Below are positions 8,016 through 16,129 of a stretch of DNA of 42,865 nucleotides, one piece after another (within the stretch, counting starts at the first letter, position 1; each line of letters starts with the position of its first letter). Source of the DNA: an uncultured Clostridia bacterium. Its GTDB lineage: Bacteria; Bacillota; Clostridia; Oscillospirales; Acutalibacteraceae. A model generated the notes under the pieces. The model was given only the letters and a program-made list of their open reading frames with translations. It was not told the origin of the DNA and did no database searches. The stretch lies in contig CANQXE010000019.1 of the NCBI GenBank assembly GCA_947627725.1, positions 1 to 42,865 on the forward strand. Direction: 5' to 3'. The position numbers and the translations under genes are program-made.

Positions 8016-9518
8016 TTATTCTCCGGCGTGCTTAATGCCGAGTATTTCAAGCTCTTTTTCAGTCAAGCCGATACCCCTCAGCATCAGTCGGTTGCCTCTT
8101 AACGAATCAATTGAATTAATACCCATACCGCCCATAATCTCTTTTATTTCGTGATTCCATGCGTCAATGAGATTAATCACTCTCTTATGGGAAATTTCGG
8201 GATTAAGACGCCTTGTAAGCTCGGGGCGCTGAGTAGCTATACCCCAGTTGCATTTTCCCGTATTACAGGTCTGGCACATATGACATCCCATTGCAATAAG
8301 CGGTGCCGAAGCAACATAGCAGGCATCCGCGCCGAGCGCAATAGCCTTGACAATATCGGACGAGCAACGGAAAGAGCCAGCCGCTACAAGAGAAACAGTT
8401 GAGCGGATACCTTCGTCACGAAGCCTCTGGTCCGCCGCCGCGAGCGCAAGCTCAACAGGAATACCCACATTGTCACGTATTCTTGTGGGAGCGGCGCCTG
8501 TTCCGCCTCTAAAACCGTCAATTACAACTATATCAGCGCCTGCTCTTGCACAGCCTGACACAATAGCGGCAACATTATGTACAGCCGCAATCTTAACCGA
8601 TACGGGCTTTTTATTGTCTGTCGCCTGCTTTAATGACCATATGAGCTGACGGAGATCCTCGATAGAATAAATATCATGGTGCGGTGCAGGTGAAATAGCG
8701 TCGGAGCCCTCGGGAATCATACGAGCATTCGATACCTCCACATTAACCTTTTCACCGGGAAGGTGACCGCCGATACCTGGCTTAGCGCCCTGACCGATTT
8801 TGATTTCAATAAATTTGGAATTATTAAGATAGCCCTTATTTACGCCGAAACGACCCGACGCTACCTGAACAACGGCATAGTCACCGAACTCCGCAAGCTC
8901 GGGGTGAAGTCCGCCCTCGCCCGTATTAAACAGCGTTCCAAGCTCCCTTGCAGCCATGGCAAGTGATTTCTGAGCATTCATTGAGATTGAGCCGAAGCTC
9001 ATAGCAGAAAACATAATCGGTGTTTCAAGCATAACCTGCGGCGGCATTTTTGTAATTGATTTGCCTTTTTTCTCAACCTCAAGCTTTTCGGGCTTGCGTC
9101 CGAGAATCGCACGGATTTCCATAGGCTCACGCAACGGGTCAATAGACGGATTTGTAACCTGTGAAGCATTAAGTAAAATTTTATCCCAGTAAATCGGGTA
9201 AGGCTTAGGATTACCCATTGCGGAGAGAAGCACGGATCCTGTTTCAGCCTGTCGGCAGATTTCCTGCTGATACTGAGGTGTCCAGTTTGCATTCTCACGG
9301 TATTCACAAACATATTTTTCAATTCGCAGCGCGCCTGTGGGACAAAGGTCAACACAGCGGTGACACGCAACACAGTTATTTGAATTGCAGAGAACAGTCT
9401 TGCCGTCATCGTCAAAATAATGACACTCATTGGAACACTGACGAACACAACAGCCGCAGTCAATACAGCGCTCTCTGTCACGAACGACAGTAAATCTGCG
9501 CGGAATAAAATGAATCAT
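8016..9518 (-). CDS. gltB: Glutamate synthase, FMN-binding central domain with N-terminal ferredoxin (archaeal-type)
   Basis: The 500-residue protein carries the synthase reaction, reductive transfer of ammonia to 2-oxoglutarate to give glutamate. Residues 1-65 hold two [4Fe-4S] motifs (CIDCGCCVRQC and CVACHRCVDLC). The rest is a TIM barrel with the glutamate synthase signatures: GEGGLHPE, PAPHHDIYSIEDL, DGFRGGTGAAP, and CHMCQTCNTGKCNWGIATQ, whose cysteines fit the 3Fe-4S site. It lacks the N-terminal glutaminase and C-terminal GXGXG domains of the bacterial large subunit, which are separate genes on either side. Its ATG shares one base with the preceding stop (TGATG). Confidence 0.95.
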   Translation of the reverse strand: MIHFIPRRFTVVRDRERCIDCGCCVRQCSNECHYFDDDGKTVLCNSNNCVACHRCVDLCPTGALRIEKYVCEYRENANWTPQYQQEICRQAETGSVLLSAMGNPKPYPIYWDKILLNASQVTNPSIDPLREPMEIRAILGRKPEKLEVEKKGKSITKMPPQVMLETPIMFSAMSFGSISMNAQKSLAMAARELGTLFNTGEGGLHPELAEFGDYAVVQVASGRFGVNKGYLNNSKFIEIKIGQGAKPGIGGHLPGEKVNVEVSNARMIPEGSDAISPAPHHDIYSIEDLRQLIWSLKQATDNKKPVSVKIAAVHNVAAIVSGCARAGADIVVIDGFRGGTGAAPTRIRDNVGIPVELALAAADQRLRDEGIRSTVSLVAAGSFRCSSDIVKAIALGADACYVASAPLIAMGCHMCQTCNTGKCNWGIATQRPELTRRLNPEISHKRVINLIDAWNHEIKEIMGGMGINSIDSLRGNRLMLRGIGLTEKELEILGIKHAGE

Positions 9519-10621
9519 CAGTCATAAACCTCCTCATCATCAATCTCAAGAGGAATAAATACAGGCTCGGCGCCTGAAACCGACCATACCTTTTCGGGAT
9601 TGGGACAAATAATTCTGATTGCCGATTCCTCCGAGGCAAAATATGCCCTGTTGCCTTTAGTCGCGGCGGTTAACGAACGGAGCTTCAGTCTGTCGTTGAT
9701 AGCAAGAAGTCCCTTGTTTGAGCCTAAAATTACGGAAAACGGACCGTTTACAAGAGCGCCGTTATAAATAGAACGAAGATTTGTGAAATATTCCTTTTTC
9801 TCGTCGTCCATTCTGTCAATTTCATCCCACTCGGGAGCGGTCAAAACATCGGCAGCTACCTCTATGGGCAGATTGTGGTGACGAAGCAGATGGTCAAATA
9901 AATATGTAATAACCTCCGTATCCGTCTGCATTGTGCAGATATAGCCGAACTGCTCAATATATCTGCGGTTTGCGTCGTAAGAGGAAATTTCGCCGTTATG
10001 GACAATTGACCAGTCAAGAATATTAAACGGATGAGAGCCGCCCCACCAGCCCGGTGTATTTGTCGGGAAACGTCCGTGAGCGGTCCATATGTAAGCCTCA
10101 TACTGATCAAGCATATAGAATTCGCCGACATCTTCAGGATAACCGACAGCCTTAAAGCAGCCCATATTCTTGCCGCTTGAAAAGATATATGCGCCGTCAA
10201 TGGCATTATTAACTTTTGTAACGCACTGAGCAACATACTCCTGCTCGTCAAGACGAGCGTCCTTCATACGCACTCTGTTTGCCTTACCGAAATATCTCCA
10301 GATATCAGGACCTCTTTCAATGCTTTCAACCTGCTTTGTTGGTATTCTTTCAGCAACGTCAATATTAAAATGTCTGAACAAAAAGTCCTCGCACTGCTTT
10401 CTTGCGTCATTTGTTTCAAAGAAAACATGAATAGCATATTCATCCTTATGCTCCGGATAAATTCCGTAAGCGGCAAAACCGCCGCCCAAGCCGTTTGAAC
10501 GGTCGTGCATAAGAGCAATAGACTTAATAATTTCCGAACCGTTTATGCGCTTGCCTTTTCTGTCAATAATAGCGGCAATGGCACAACCGGAAGGAATTCT
10601 TACTTCTCCCTCTCTAAGCAT
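9518..10621 (-). CDS. Class II glutamine amidotransferase subunit of split glutamate synthase
   Basis: This 367-residue protein is the glutaminase of the GOGAT complex, releasing ammonia from glutamine. I choose ATG 10621, 8 nt after AAGGAG, over an ATG two codons upstream that would touch the Shine-Dalgarno sequence. The likely nucleophile is Cys13 in RIPSGCAIAAI, behind a 12-residue propeptide that must be removed to give the N-terminal Cys. Other class II features are GRFPTNTPG and DWSIVHNGEISSYDANRRYIE with TDTEVITYL. It is the first gene of the operon, behind a good promoter (10675-10704). Confidence 0.92.
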   Translation of the reverse strand: MLREGEVRIPSGCAIAAIIDRKGKRINGSEIIKSIALMHDRSNGLGGGFAAYGIYPEHKDEYAIHVFFETNDARKQCEDFLFRHFNIDVAERIPTKQVESIERGPDIWRYFGKANRVRMKDARLDEQEYVAQCVTKVNNAIDGAYIFSSGKNMGCFKAVGYPEDVGEFYMLDQYEAYIWTAHGRFPTNTPGWWGGSHPFNILDWSIVHNGEISSYDANRRYIEQFGYICTMQTDTEVITYLFDHLLRHHNLPIEVAADVLTAPEWDEIDRMDDEKKEYFTNLRSIYNGALVNGPFSVILGSNKGLLAINDRLKLRSLTAATKGNRAYFASEESAIRIICPNPEKVWSVSGAEPVFIPLEIDDEEVYD

Positions 10622-10674
10622 AATCATTCTCCTTAAAGTTAATATATAAATACATTTTATATAATGCTAATTAA

Positions 10675-10704
10675 ATTTTACACTAAATATATATTAATAG
10701 TCAA
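10675..10704 (-). promoter_or_regulatory. Promoter of the glutamate synthase operon
   Basis: On the minus strand TTGACT (10699-10704) and TAAAAT (10675-10680) are separated by 18 bp. The predicted start is about 45 nt before the first ATG. No attenuator-like hairpin lies in this leader, unlike those of amt and glnA. Confidence 0.65.
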
Positions 10705-10706
10705 TT

Positions 10707-10733
10707 ATGCTGAGTATAGAAAATACTCAGCAT
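10707..10733. repeat. Perfect 11-bp palindrome just upstream of the gltB promoter
   Basis: ATGCTGAGTAT (10707-10717) is mirrored by ATACTCAGCAT (10723-10733) across a 5-nt loop. It abuts the -35 element of the glt promoter with a gap of 2 bp. It could be an operator for a dimeric regulator, or a second terminator behind amt, although a T-run follows only on the plus strand. Confidence 0.5.
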
Positions 10734-10828
10734 TTTATGCGGATTTATGTATAATTTAACATAAATTTTTATATTTTTCGCATATTTATTCCATTTTTAC
10801 TGTATATCAATGTATAATTATAAATTAT

Positions 10829-10855
10829 AGCTCTGCCGCAGAATACGGCAGAGCC
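10829..10855 (-). terminator. Terminator downstream of amt
   Basis: GCTCTGCCG (10830-10838) and CGGCAGAGC (10846-10854) form a 9-bp GC-rich stem 32 nt after the amt stop codon. AT-rich sequence follows on the minus strand, without a long pure T-run. Confidence 0.6.
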
Positions 10856-10886
10856 TGATTTGTCAGAATTTACTAAACAGATGAAA

Positions 10887-12641
10887 TTAAACGTCGTCCT
10901 CACCCTGTAACGCGTCATAACCGTGCTCGCCTGTGCGCACTTTTACAACATCGTCAACATCATAGACAAATATTTTACCGTCTCCGATATTGCCTGTATA
11001 GAGTACTCCACGAGCCGTATCAATAACCTTTGATACCGGAACGGCGGAAACTACCATTTCAAGCTTCATCTTAGGATTAAGGCTCATTTCCTCAATTTCA
11101 ACACCACGGTATTTTCTTATGTGTCCCTTTTGAGTACCGCAACCCATTACATTTGTAACAGTCATACCTGTTATACCAATTGAGTTCATTGACTCTTTAA
11201 TCTCTTCAAATTTAGCAGGATTGAATATCATAACAATCTTAGTGAGCTTAGCGTCAGTATTTGTTGTATATGTTTCAACAGGAACCGCTTTTTCAACAGA
11301 CGCCGCAGGAACAGCCGCTTTAATTGAAGAAGATGTTGCGTAGCTTACAGCAGGCATAAAGTCCGCATATGCTGACGGGAGATTATGCTCTGTTGAGTCA
11401 AGACCCTTGATTTCCTCTTCCTCGGAAACTCTGAGACCGACTGTCTTTTTAAGGATAAAGAAAGCGACTGTCATTGTAACGGCTGCCCAGCCCGCAACTG
11501 AAGCAAAGCCTACAAGCTGTATTCCAAGCTGGCTGAGACCTCCGCCGTAGAACAAGCCTTCTTTAATGCCTGCAACTGCAAAACCGGGAGCTTTTTCTGT
11601 TGCGAAAAGACCAACCGCGATTGTTCCCCAGATACCGTTTGCCATATGAACGGCGACCGCGCCGACAGGATCATCAATATGAAGCTTCTTATCAAGCAGT
11701 TCAACAACAATAACAACAAGAAAACCTGAAACAAGACCGATAATTCCCGCGCCGAGTGTATCTGTTACGTCACAGGGAGCGGTAATCGCAACAAGACCCG
11801 CGAGCGAGGCGTTAAGCGACATTGATACGTCGGGTTTGCCGTCCTTTACCCAAGTGAAAATCATTGTTGTAACAGTTGCTACTGCGGGAGATACTGTAGT
11901 TGTAAGAAGAATAGATGCAAGCGTGCTGACATCTGTTGCGGCGGCACCGTTAAATCCGTACCATGCAAACCAGAGAATAAATACGCCGAGCGCACCGAGT
12001 GTAAGCGAATGACCGGGTATAGCCTTAACCTTTTTCTTTCCTGTTTTTTTATCCTTGACATACTTGCCGATACGCGGACCGAGAAAGATTGCGCCGATAA
12101 GAGCAGCTATACCGCCGACCATATGAATAGCGCAGGAGCCTGCGTAATCGTGGAAGCCGAGCTTCTGAAGCCAGCCGTTGCCGTCCGGATTCCAAATCCA
12201 GCCTGCCTCAATGGGATAAACAACAGCCGAAATGATAGCTGAATAAATACAGTAGGCTGAAAACTTTGTTCTTTCCGCCATAGCGCCCGAAACAATCGTC
12301 GCCGCCGTTGCGCAGAATACGAGATTGAATACAAAGTTAGACCAGTCGAATTCATTGTAATGTGTAAAGATACCCATATTAGGCAGTCCTATAAAGCCGG
12401 CGATATAATCCTCGCCGCACATAAGCGCATAACCTATAAGTATAAACATTACCGTGCCGATACAGAAATCCATAAGATTTTTCATAATGATGTTACCAGC
12501 ATTTTTTGCTCTGGTGAAGCCGCTTTCAACCATTGCAAAGCCGCACTGCATAAAAAATACCAACACAGCGCCGATTAGAAACCATACGCCGAAAACAGTG
12601 CCGTCGATGGCTTCAAAAATTGATTCCATAGTCATAGTCAT
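10887..12641 (-). CDS. amt: Ammonium transporter with C-terminal fused PII signalling domain
   Basis: The 584-residue protein joins two modules. Residues 1-405 are an Amt/Mep/Rh channel with about 11 membrane segments and the twin pore histidines His173 (AIHMVGG) and His332 (VHMANG). After a linker rich in Ala, Ser and Pro (405-460), residues about 465-575 are a PII (GlnB/GlnK) domain (KIVMIFNPAKFEEIKESM, GCGTQKG, YRGVEIEE, IGDGKIFVYDVDDVVKVRTGE). PII proteins normally plug Amt in trans when nitrogen is plentiful; here the regulator is covalently attached. The T-loop keeps a Tyr at 511 but has Ile516 where enteric PII carries the uridylylated Tyr51. GGAGGAGGA precedes the start. The leader holds a terminator-like hairpin. 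Confidence 0.95.
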   Translation of the reverse strand: MTMTMESIFEAIDGTVFGVWFLIGAVLVFFMQCGFAMVESGFTRAKNAGNIIMKNLMDFCIGTVMFILIGYALMCGEDYIAGFIGLPNMGIFTHYNEFDWSNFVFNLVFCATAATIVSGAMAERTKFSAYCIYSAIISAVVYPIEAGWIWNPDGNGWLQKLGFHDYAGSCAIHMVGGIAALIGAIFLGPRIGKYVKDKKTGKKKVKAIPGHSLTLGALGVFILWFAWYGFNGAAATDVSTLASILLTTTVSPAVATVTTMIFTWVKDGKPDVSMSLNASLAGLVAITAPCDVTDTLGAGIIGLVSGFLVVIVVELLDKKLHIDDPVGAVAVHMANGIWGTIAVGLFATEKAPGFAVAGIKEGLFYGGGLSQLGIQLVGFASVAGWAAVTMTVAFFILKKTVGLRVSEEEEIKGLDSTEHNLPSAYADFMPAVSYATSSSIKAAVPAASVEKAVPVETYTTNTDAKLTKIVMIFNPAKFEEIKESMNSIGITGMTVTNVMGCGTQKGHIRKYRGVEIEEMSLNPKMKLEMVVSAVPVSKVIDTARGVLYTGNIGDGKIFVYDVDDVVKVRTGEHGYDALQGEDDV

Positions 12642-12691
12642 TCCTCCTCCATACTTTTATAATTATAGAATCATAATAACAGAGATAATAT

Positions 12692-12723
12692 AAAAAAGGG
12701 CGCCCGTATTACTACGGACACCC
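12692..12723 (-). promoter_or_regulatory. Attenuator-like hairpin with T6 in the amt leader
   Basis: On the minus strand GGGTGTCCGT (12714-12723) pairs over 10 bp with ACGGGCGCCC (12698-12707) around the loop AGTAAT, followed at once by six T. It lies about 50 nt before the amt start codon, so transcription would end before the gene unless the hairpin is prevented. That is the layout of an attenuator. The trigger is not visible. Confidence 0.65.
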
Positions 12724-12740
12724 CATTGTGCCTGAATAAA

Positions 12741-12791
12741 TCAGCGCCTGCGTCTAACAGCAGACGCTGATAAAAGATGGCTTGCGCCATC
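12741..12791 (-). promoter_or_regulatory. Two further stem-loops in the amt leader
   Basis: The segment 12741-12770 folds into an 11-bp stem (TCAGCGTCTGC with GCAGGCGCTGA, one G-U) with an 8-nt loop, and an alternative inner stem GCGTCT/AGACGC competes with it. Next to it, 12776-12791 is a 6-bp stem with the tetraloop GCAA. Together with the terminator hairpin they make a three-hairpin leader that could be a regulatory RNA. I do not recognise a known riboswitch class. Confidence 0.4.
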
Positions 12792-12801
12792 AAAGAGAGG
12801 G

Positions 12802-13171
12802 CTCGTTTACGACCGCTCGCGGTGCGAGATAAAGGGAGTAAAAAGAGCTGGCAGCGGTCAAAATTTCAGAGGGCAAATATTTGTTTGCACGAATGAAATT
12901 TGGGGCACCGCAACTGAATCTCGTTTACGACCCAAACAGTACATCAATAACTACTGTTTACAATCACATATTGCAACCGAAAAATTAAACGACAGTTGTA
13001 CCGCAACTGAATCTCGTTTACGACCATTCACTACGTGACATAAATACTCTTTATATTCTTTTTACTCCAACAGTAAAGCATTAGCTAATGTTTGCAGTTC
13101 AGTAAATCTCGTTTACGACCCAAACAGTACATCAATAACTACTGTTTACAATCACATATTGCAACCGAAAA
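12802..13171. repeat. Direct repeats in the glnA-amt spacer (67-bp unit plus partial copies)
   Basis: The 588-nt spacer between glnA and amt holds no gene. A 67-bp segment at 12917-12983 recurs essentially unchanged at 13105-13171. Both start with AATCTCGTTTACGACCC and contain an inverted repeat AAACAGTA/TACTGTTT. The first ~16 bp occur again at 13010-13025, there with the same ACCGCAACTG prefix as the first copy, and a shorter CTCGTTTACGACC is at 12802-12814. Spacing is not even and the sequences between copies differ, so this is not a CRISPR array. The units may be binding sites, small transposed elements or duplicated leader pieces. Confidence 0.75.
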
Positions 13172-13229
13172 TACCTTTATTTTTTCTACTGCTTCGCATA
13201 GCAAGAGAAAAAGCCGTAATGCATAAAGA

Positions 13230-14582
13230 TTAATATCTGACGATATACTCATCAATCTCCCACTGAGAAACCTTTGTGCGGTAATCATCCCACTCGTTTT
13301 TCTTACCCTCAGTGTAAGCGTTGAATACGTGGTCGCCGACTGTCTCCTTGATAAACGGATCAGCCTCTGACGCCTTAATAGCCTCTTCAAGTGAGCCGGG
13401 CAGACAATCAATTCCTCTTTCCGCAAGCTCCTCATCGGAAAGCTCAAATACATTATAATCAACAGCAGGAGCAGGCTCCATACCCTTCTTTATTCCGTCA
13501 AGTCCCGCCGCAAGGCAAAGCGCCATTTCAAGATATGGGTTACAAGCAGGGTCAGGACAGCGAAGCTCTACACGCGTACCCATTCCGCGTGCTGCGGGAA
13601 TACGTACAAGACATGAACGGTTAGATGCCGACCAAACAATATATGTCGGAGCCTCGTAGCCGGGAACAAGTCTCTTGTAAGAATTAACTGTCGGATTTGA
13701 ATATACCGCAAGACCTTTAACATGAGCCAGGATACCTGCAATAAAGTTATGTGCGATTTTGCTGAGTCCGTCAGGACTTTCAGGGTCATAGAACGCATTT
13801 ACGGTTTTACCGTCGGCATCCTTTGTCATCAGCGACATATTTGTGTGCATACCTGAACCGTTGATACCGTAAATCGGCTTTGGCATAAATGTTGCGTGAA
13901 GACCGTGCTTTGTTGCATATGTCTTAACAACATGCTTAAAGGTCATTACACGGTCAGCGGTTGTCATAACCTCGTCAAACTTAAAGTCAATTTCGTGCTG
14001 ACCTTCAGCAACCTCGTGGTGTGACGCCTCAATTGTATAACCCATTTCCTCAAGAGCAAGGCAAATATCACGTCGGCAGTTTTCGCCGTGGTCAATCGGG
14101 TTAAGGTCAAAGTAACCGCCCTCATCGCCTGTGATTGTTGTCGGATTGCCGTCCTCGTCAAGCTTAAAGAGGAAGAATTCGCACTCAGGACCTACGTTAA
14201 AGGTGTAACCCATTTCCGCTGCCTCGTCAACAACCTTTTGAAGTACATTTCTCGGGTCACCGAGAAACGGAGTTTTATTGTCCGCGCAATATACTGAGCA
14301 GATAAGGCGGGCTGTCTGGGTGTTCTGGTGCTTTCTCCAAGGGAAAATCGTCCATGTGTCATAGTCGGGATGAAGATACATATCAGATTCATCAATACGA
14401 ACAAAGCCGTCAATAGATGAGCCGTCAAACATACACTCGTTATCAAGGGCTTTTTCAAGCTGTGAGCTTGTTATGGAAACGTTTTTCATTATACCGAAAA
14501 CGTCTGTGAACTGAAGTCTGATAAATTCTACGCAATTTTCTTCCGCGCTTTTAAGAATGTCTTCCTTTGTGTACTTACTCAT
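13230..14582 (-). CDS. glnA: Glutamine synthetase type I
   Basis: The 450-residue enzyme makes glutamine from glutamate, ammonia and ATP, the main entry of ammonium. Recognised motifs are [20 protein letters not shown] (N-terminal domain), the metal-binding GPECEFFLF and [12 protein letters not shown], and the ATP-site [17 protein letters not shown] with [12 protein letters not shown]. Length matches the short GSI-alpha form of Firmicutes, which is regulated by feedback inhibition and lacks the adenylylation region. It stands behind its own near-consensus promoter and a leader hairpin. The next gene in the same direction is amt, 588 nt on. Confidence 0.98.
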   Translation of the reverse strand: MSKYTKEDILKSAEENCVEFIRLQFTDVFGIMKNVSITSSQLEKALDNECMFDGSSIDGFVRIDESDMYLHPDYDTWTIFPWRKHQNTQTARLICSVYCADNKTPFLGDPRNVLQKVVDEAAEMGYTFNVGPECEFFLFKLDEDGNPTTITGDEGGYFDLNPIDHGENCRRDICLALEEMGYTIEASHHEVAEGQHEIDFKFDEVMTTADRVMTFKHVVKTYATKHGLHATFMPKPIYGINGSGMHTNMSLMTKDADGKTVNAFYDPESPDGLSKIAHNFIAGILAHVKGLAVYSNPTVNSYKRLVPGYEAPTYIVWSASNRSCLVRIPAARGMGTRVELRCPDPACNPYLEMALCLAAGLDGIKKGMEPAPAVDYNVFELSDEELAERGIDCLPGSLEEAIKASEADPFIKETVGDHVFNAYTEGKKNEWDDYRTKVSQWEIDEYIVRY

Positions 14583-14628
14583 AGTAAATACTCCTCTCTT
14601 AAATAATTTCTTGCTTTATTATTTGCTA

Positions 14629-14664
14629 TAAAAAAGAGGGCATTCCGCCTAAGCGGAACGCCCT
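14629..14664 (-). promoter_or_regulatory. Attenuator-like hairpin at the 5' end of the glnA transcript
   Basis: AGGGCGTTCCGC (14653-14664 on the minus strand) pairs over 12 bp with GCGGAATGCCCT (14637-14648) around a 4-nt loop. It is followed by CTTTTTT. The predicted transcription start (about 14676) is only ~12 nt before it, so the stem would be the first structure of the mRNA. A terminator this early would cut off glnA unless antiterminated; alternatively it stabilises the 5' end. Confidence 0.65.
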
Positions 14665-14682
14665 TGTTCTTACTACAATGAC

Positions 14683-14712
14683 ATTATACTTGACTGCATC
14701 GACGTTTGTCAA
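14683..14712 (-). promoter_or_regulatory. Near-consensus sigma-A promoter of glnA
   Basis: On the minus strand TTGACA (14707-14712) and TATAAT (14683-14688), both perfect, are separated by 18 bp. It is one of the strongest promoters visible in the window. The position fixes a short (~95 nt) glnA leader. Confidence 0.85.
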
Positions 14713-14808
14713 CTTTTTTATAAAAGTTTGTTAATTATAATTGAGCCGGCAAAAAAAGGTTAAATATTTTTGTGCAACATTGACATATAACCGCAACTAT
14801 GGTACACT

Positions 14809-16017
14809 CTATGTCAAACTTATAAACTGTTTATCAATAACCTCGTCCACCATACTGGTATAATACTCCACAGTACCGCCTTCCTGGACGTGAGTGGACG
14901 CCAAATCATTTGTATAATCACCGAGCTTGTAGACATCAAACTTAAATTTACCGTCGTCCCCCCTGTTATAATGGCAGACTATCGGAACGAGCTTAGCGGT
15001 TGAAATCTCAATTTCATCGCCCTTCTTTTCAATCGTAAGCTGGGCAATGCCTCCGCAAAGCTGATCAAGCTCAATCTGGTGGGAAATAAAATTGCCGAGT
15101 GAATAGTAAACAATCATTTTCTTTCCGGTAGTTTCATTCGTCACCCACTCAACTGGCTGAAGGACATGAGGGTGGCACCCTATAACAATATCGACGCCCA
15201 AGTCGGAGAACAGTTTTGTATATTCTTTTTGATAATCCGAAACATCGTGGCTGTTTTCGTTTCCCCAATGAGGAAATACTATTACAACATCGGAATACTT
15301 TCTTGCTTCTTTTATATCGGCAGTTACTTTTTCCTTATCAAGCAGATTTACACACCACGGCTTGTCGTCGGGCAGCGGAATACCGTTTGTTCCGTAGGTA
15401 TAATTTAATAGTGAAAAGGTTATACCGTTCTTTTCATAATAGGTTATTTTGTTATATGACGCTTCATCCGCGTTGACACCGAGCTGAACGACATTGCTTT
15501 TACCGGAGAAAAACTCAATTTCCTTTTCTATACCTGCCCAACCCTTGTCCATTGTGTGATTAGTTGCACAGTTAAAAATATCAAATCCAGCGTCAATAGC
15601 GGCGTCACCTATCTCCCACGGAGAATTGAAAATCGGATAACCTGTATATTCAAAGGATTCTCCTCCCAAAATCGTTTCCTGGTCAATTACCGCTATATCT
15701 GCTTTTTCAATATCCGGCTTAATGTTTGCATATAATGAAGTATAATTAAGCGTTCCGTCCTCTTGCTCACCGGCGGCAATAAGCGTATTGTGAATAAGAT
15801 TATCACCTACCGCAACAAGAGTCACCTTTGAATTTTCAGCTTTCTTCTGAGCGGTTGTTTCGTCTTCATTGGTAACTGATACCGAAGTCTCCGCTGTCGG
15901 CGTTTTTTCATCTGATTTTTTAGTAATATTGCCGCTTACTGCAAAAGCTATTAAAACAACAACGGCAAGAATAACCGGCGCTAATATCCAGAGCCTGTCC
16001 TTTTTATTTTCAGTCAA
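14809..16017 (-). CDS. CapA-family protein (poly-gamma-glutamate capsule type metallophosphatase fold)
   Basis: The 402-residue protein has a short basic N-terminus and one membrane segment (about 9-28), then a Ser/Thr/Glu-rich stalk and an external CapA domain from about residue 64. Visible metal-site motifs of this calcineurin-like family are VGDNLIHN (70-77), CATNHTMDKG (Asn153, His154), VIVFPHWGNE and VIGCHPHVLQP. CapA/PgsA proteins take part in poly-gamma-glutamate export, but most genomic members lie outside pgs operons. No capBC genes are near, so the capsule role is unproven. A promoter is visible upstream. Confidence 0.85.
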   Translation of the reverse strand: MTENKKDRLWILAPVILAVVVLIAFAVSGNITKKSDEKTPTAETSVSVTNEDETTAQKKAENSKVTLVAVGDNLIHNTLIAAGEQEDGTLNYTSLYANIKPDIEKADIAVIDQETILGGESFEYTGYPIFNSPWEIGDAAIDAGFDIFNCATNHTMDKGWAGIEKEIEFFSGKSNVVQLGVNADEASYNKITYYEKNGITFSLLNYTYGTNGIPLPDDKPWCVNLLDKEKVTADIKEARKYSDVVIVFPHWGNENSHDVSDYQKEYTKLFSDLGVDIVIGCHPHVLQPVEWVTNETTGKKMIVYYSLGNFISHQIELDQLCGGIAQLTIEKKGDEIEISTAKLVPIVCHYNRGDDGKFKFDVYKLGDYTNDLASTHVQEGGTVEYYTSMVDEVIDKQFISLT

Positions 16018-16045
16018 AATATCACTCCTCTAAGCAATTTAAAAT

Positions 16046-16074
16046 ATTGTATCATATTTTTATTATTAACACAA
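16046..16074 (-). promoter_or_regulatory. Promoter of the CapA-family gene
   Basis: TTGTGT (16069-16074) and TACAAT (16046-16051) on the minus strand are 17 bp apart in the AT-rich divergent spacer with the exchanger gene. The match to consensus is moderate. Confidence 0.45.
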
Positions 16075-16129
16075 TACAGATTTTGTATTGCAAAATCACG
16101 GAAATAAACAATCAAAAAGGTGGTTAAAA

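Noticed and set aside
12692-12791. ANTAR-responsive leader or glutamine riboswitch upstream of amt
   Set aside because: Loops do not show the paired A1/G4 hexaloops of ANTAR targets, and the conserved core of the cyanobacterial glutamine riboswitch is not visible. Kept only as an unclassified leader.
12802-13171. CRISPR array
   Set aside because: Two 67-bp units and partial copies at uneven distances, no regular spacers and no cas genes.
14809-16017. Capsule biosynthesis operon
   Set aside because: Only a CapA-domain protein is present; no capB, capC or glycosyltransferase genes are near.
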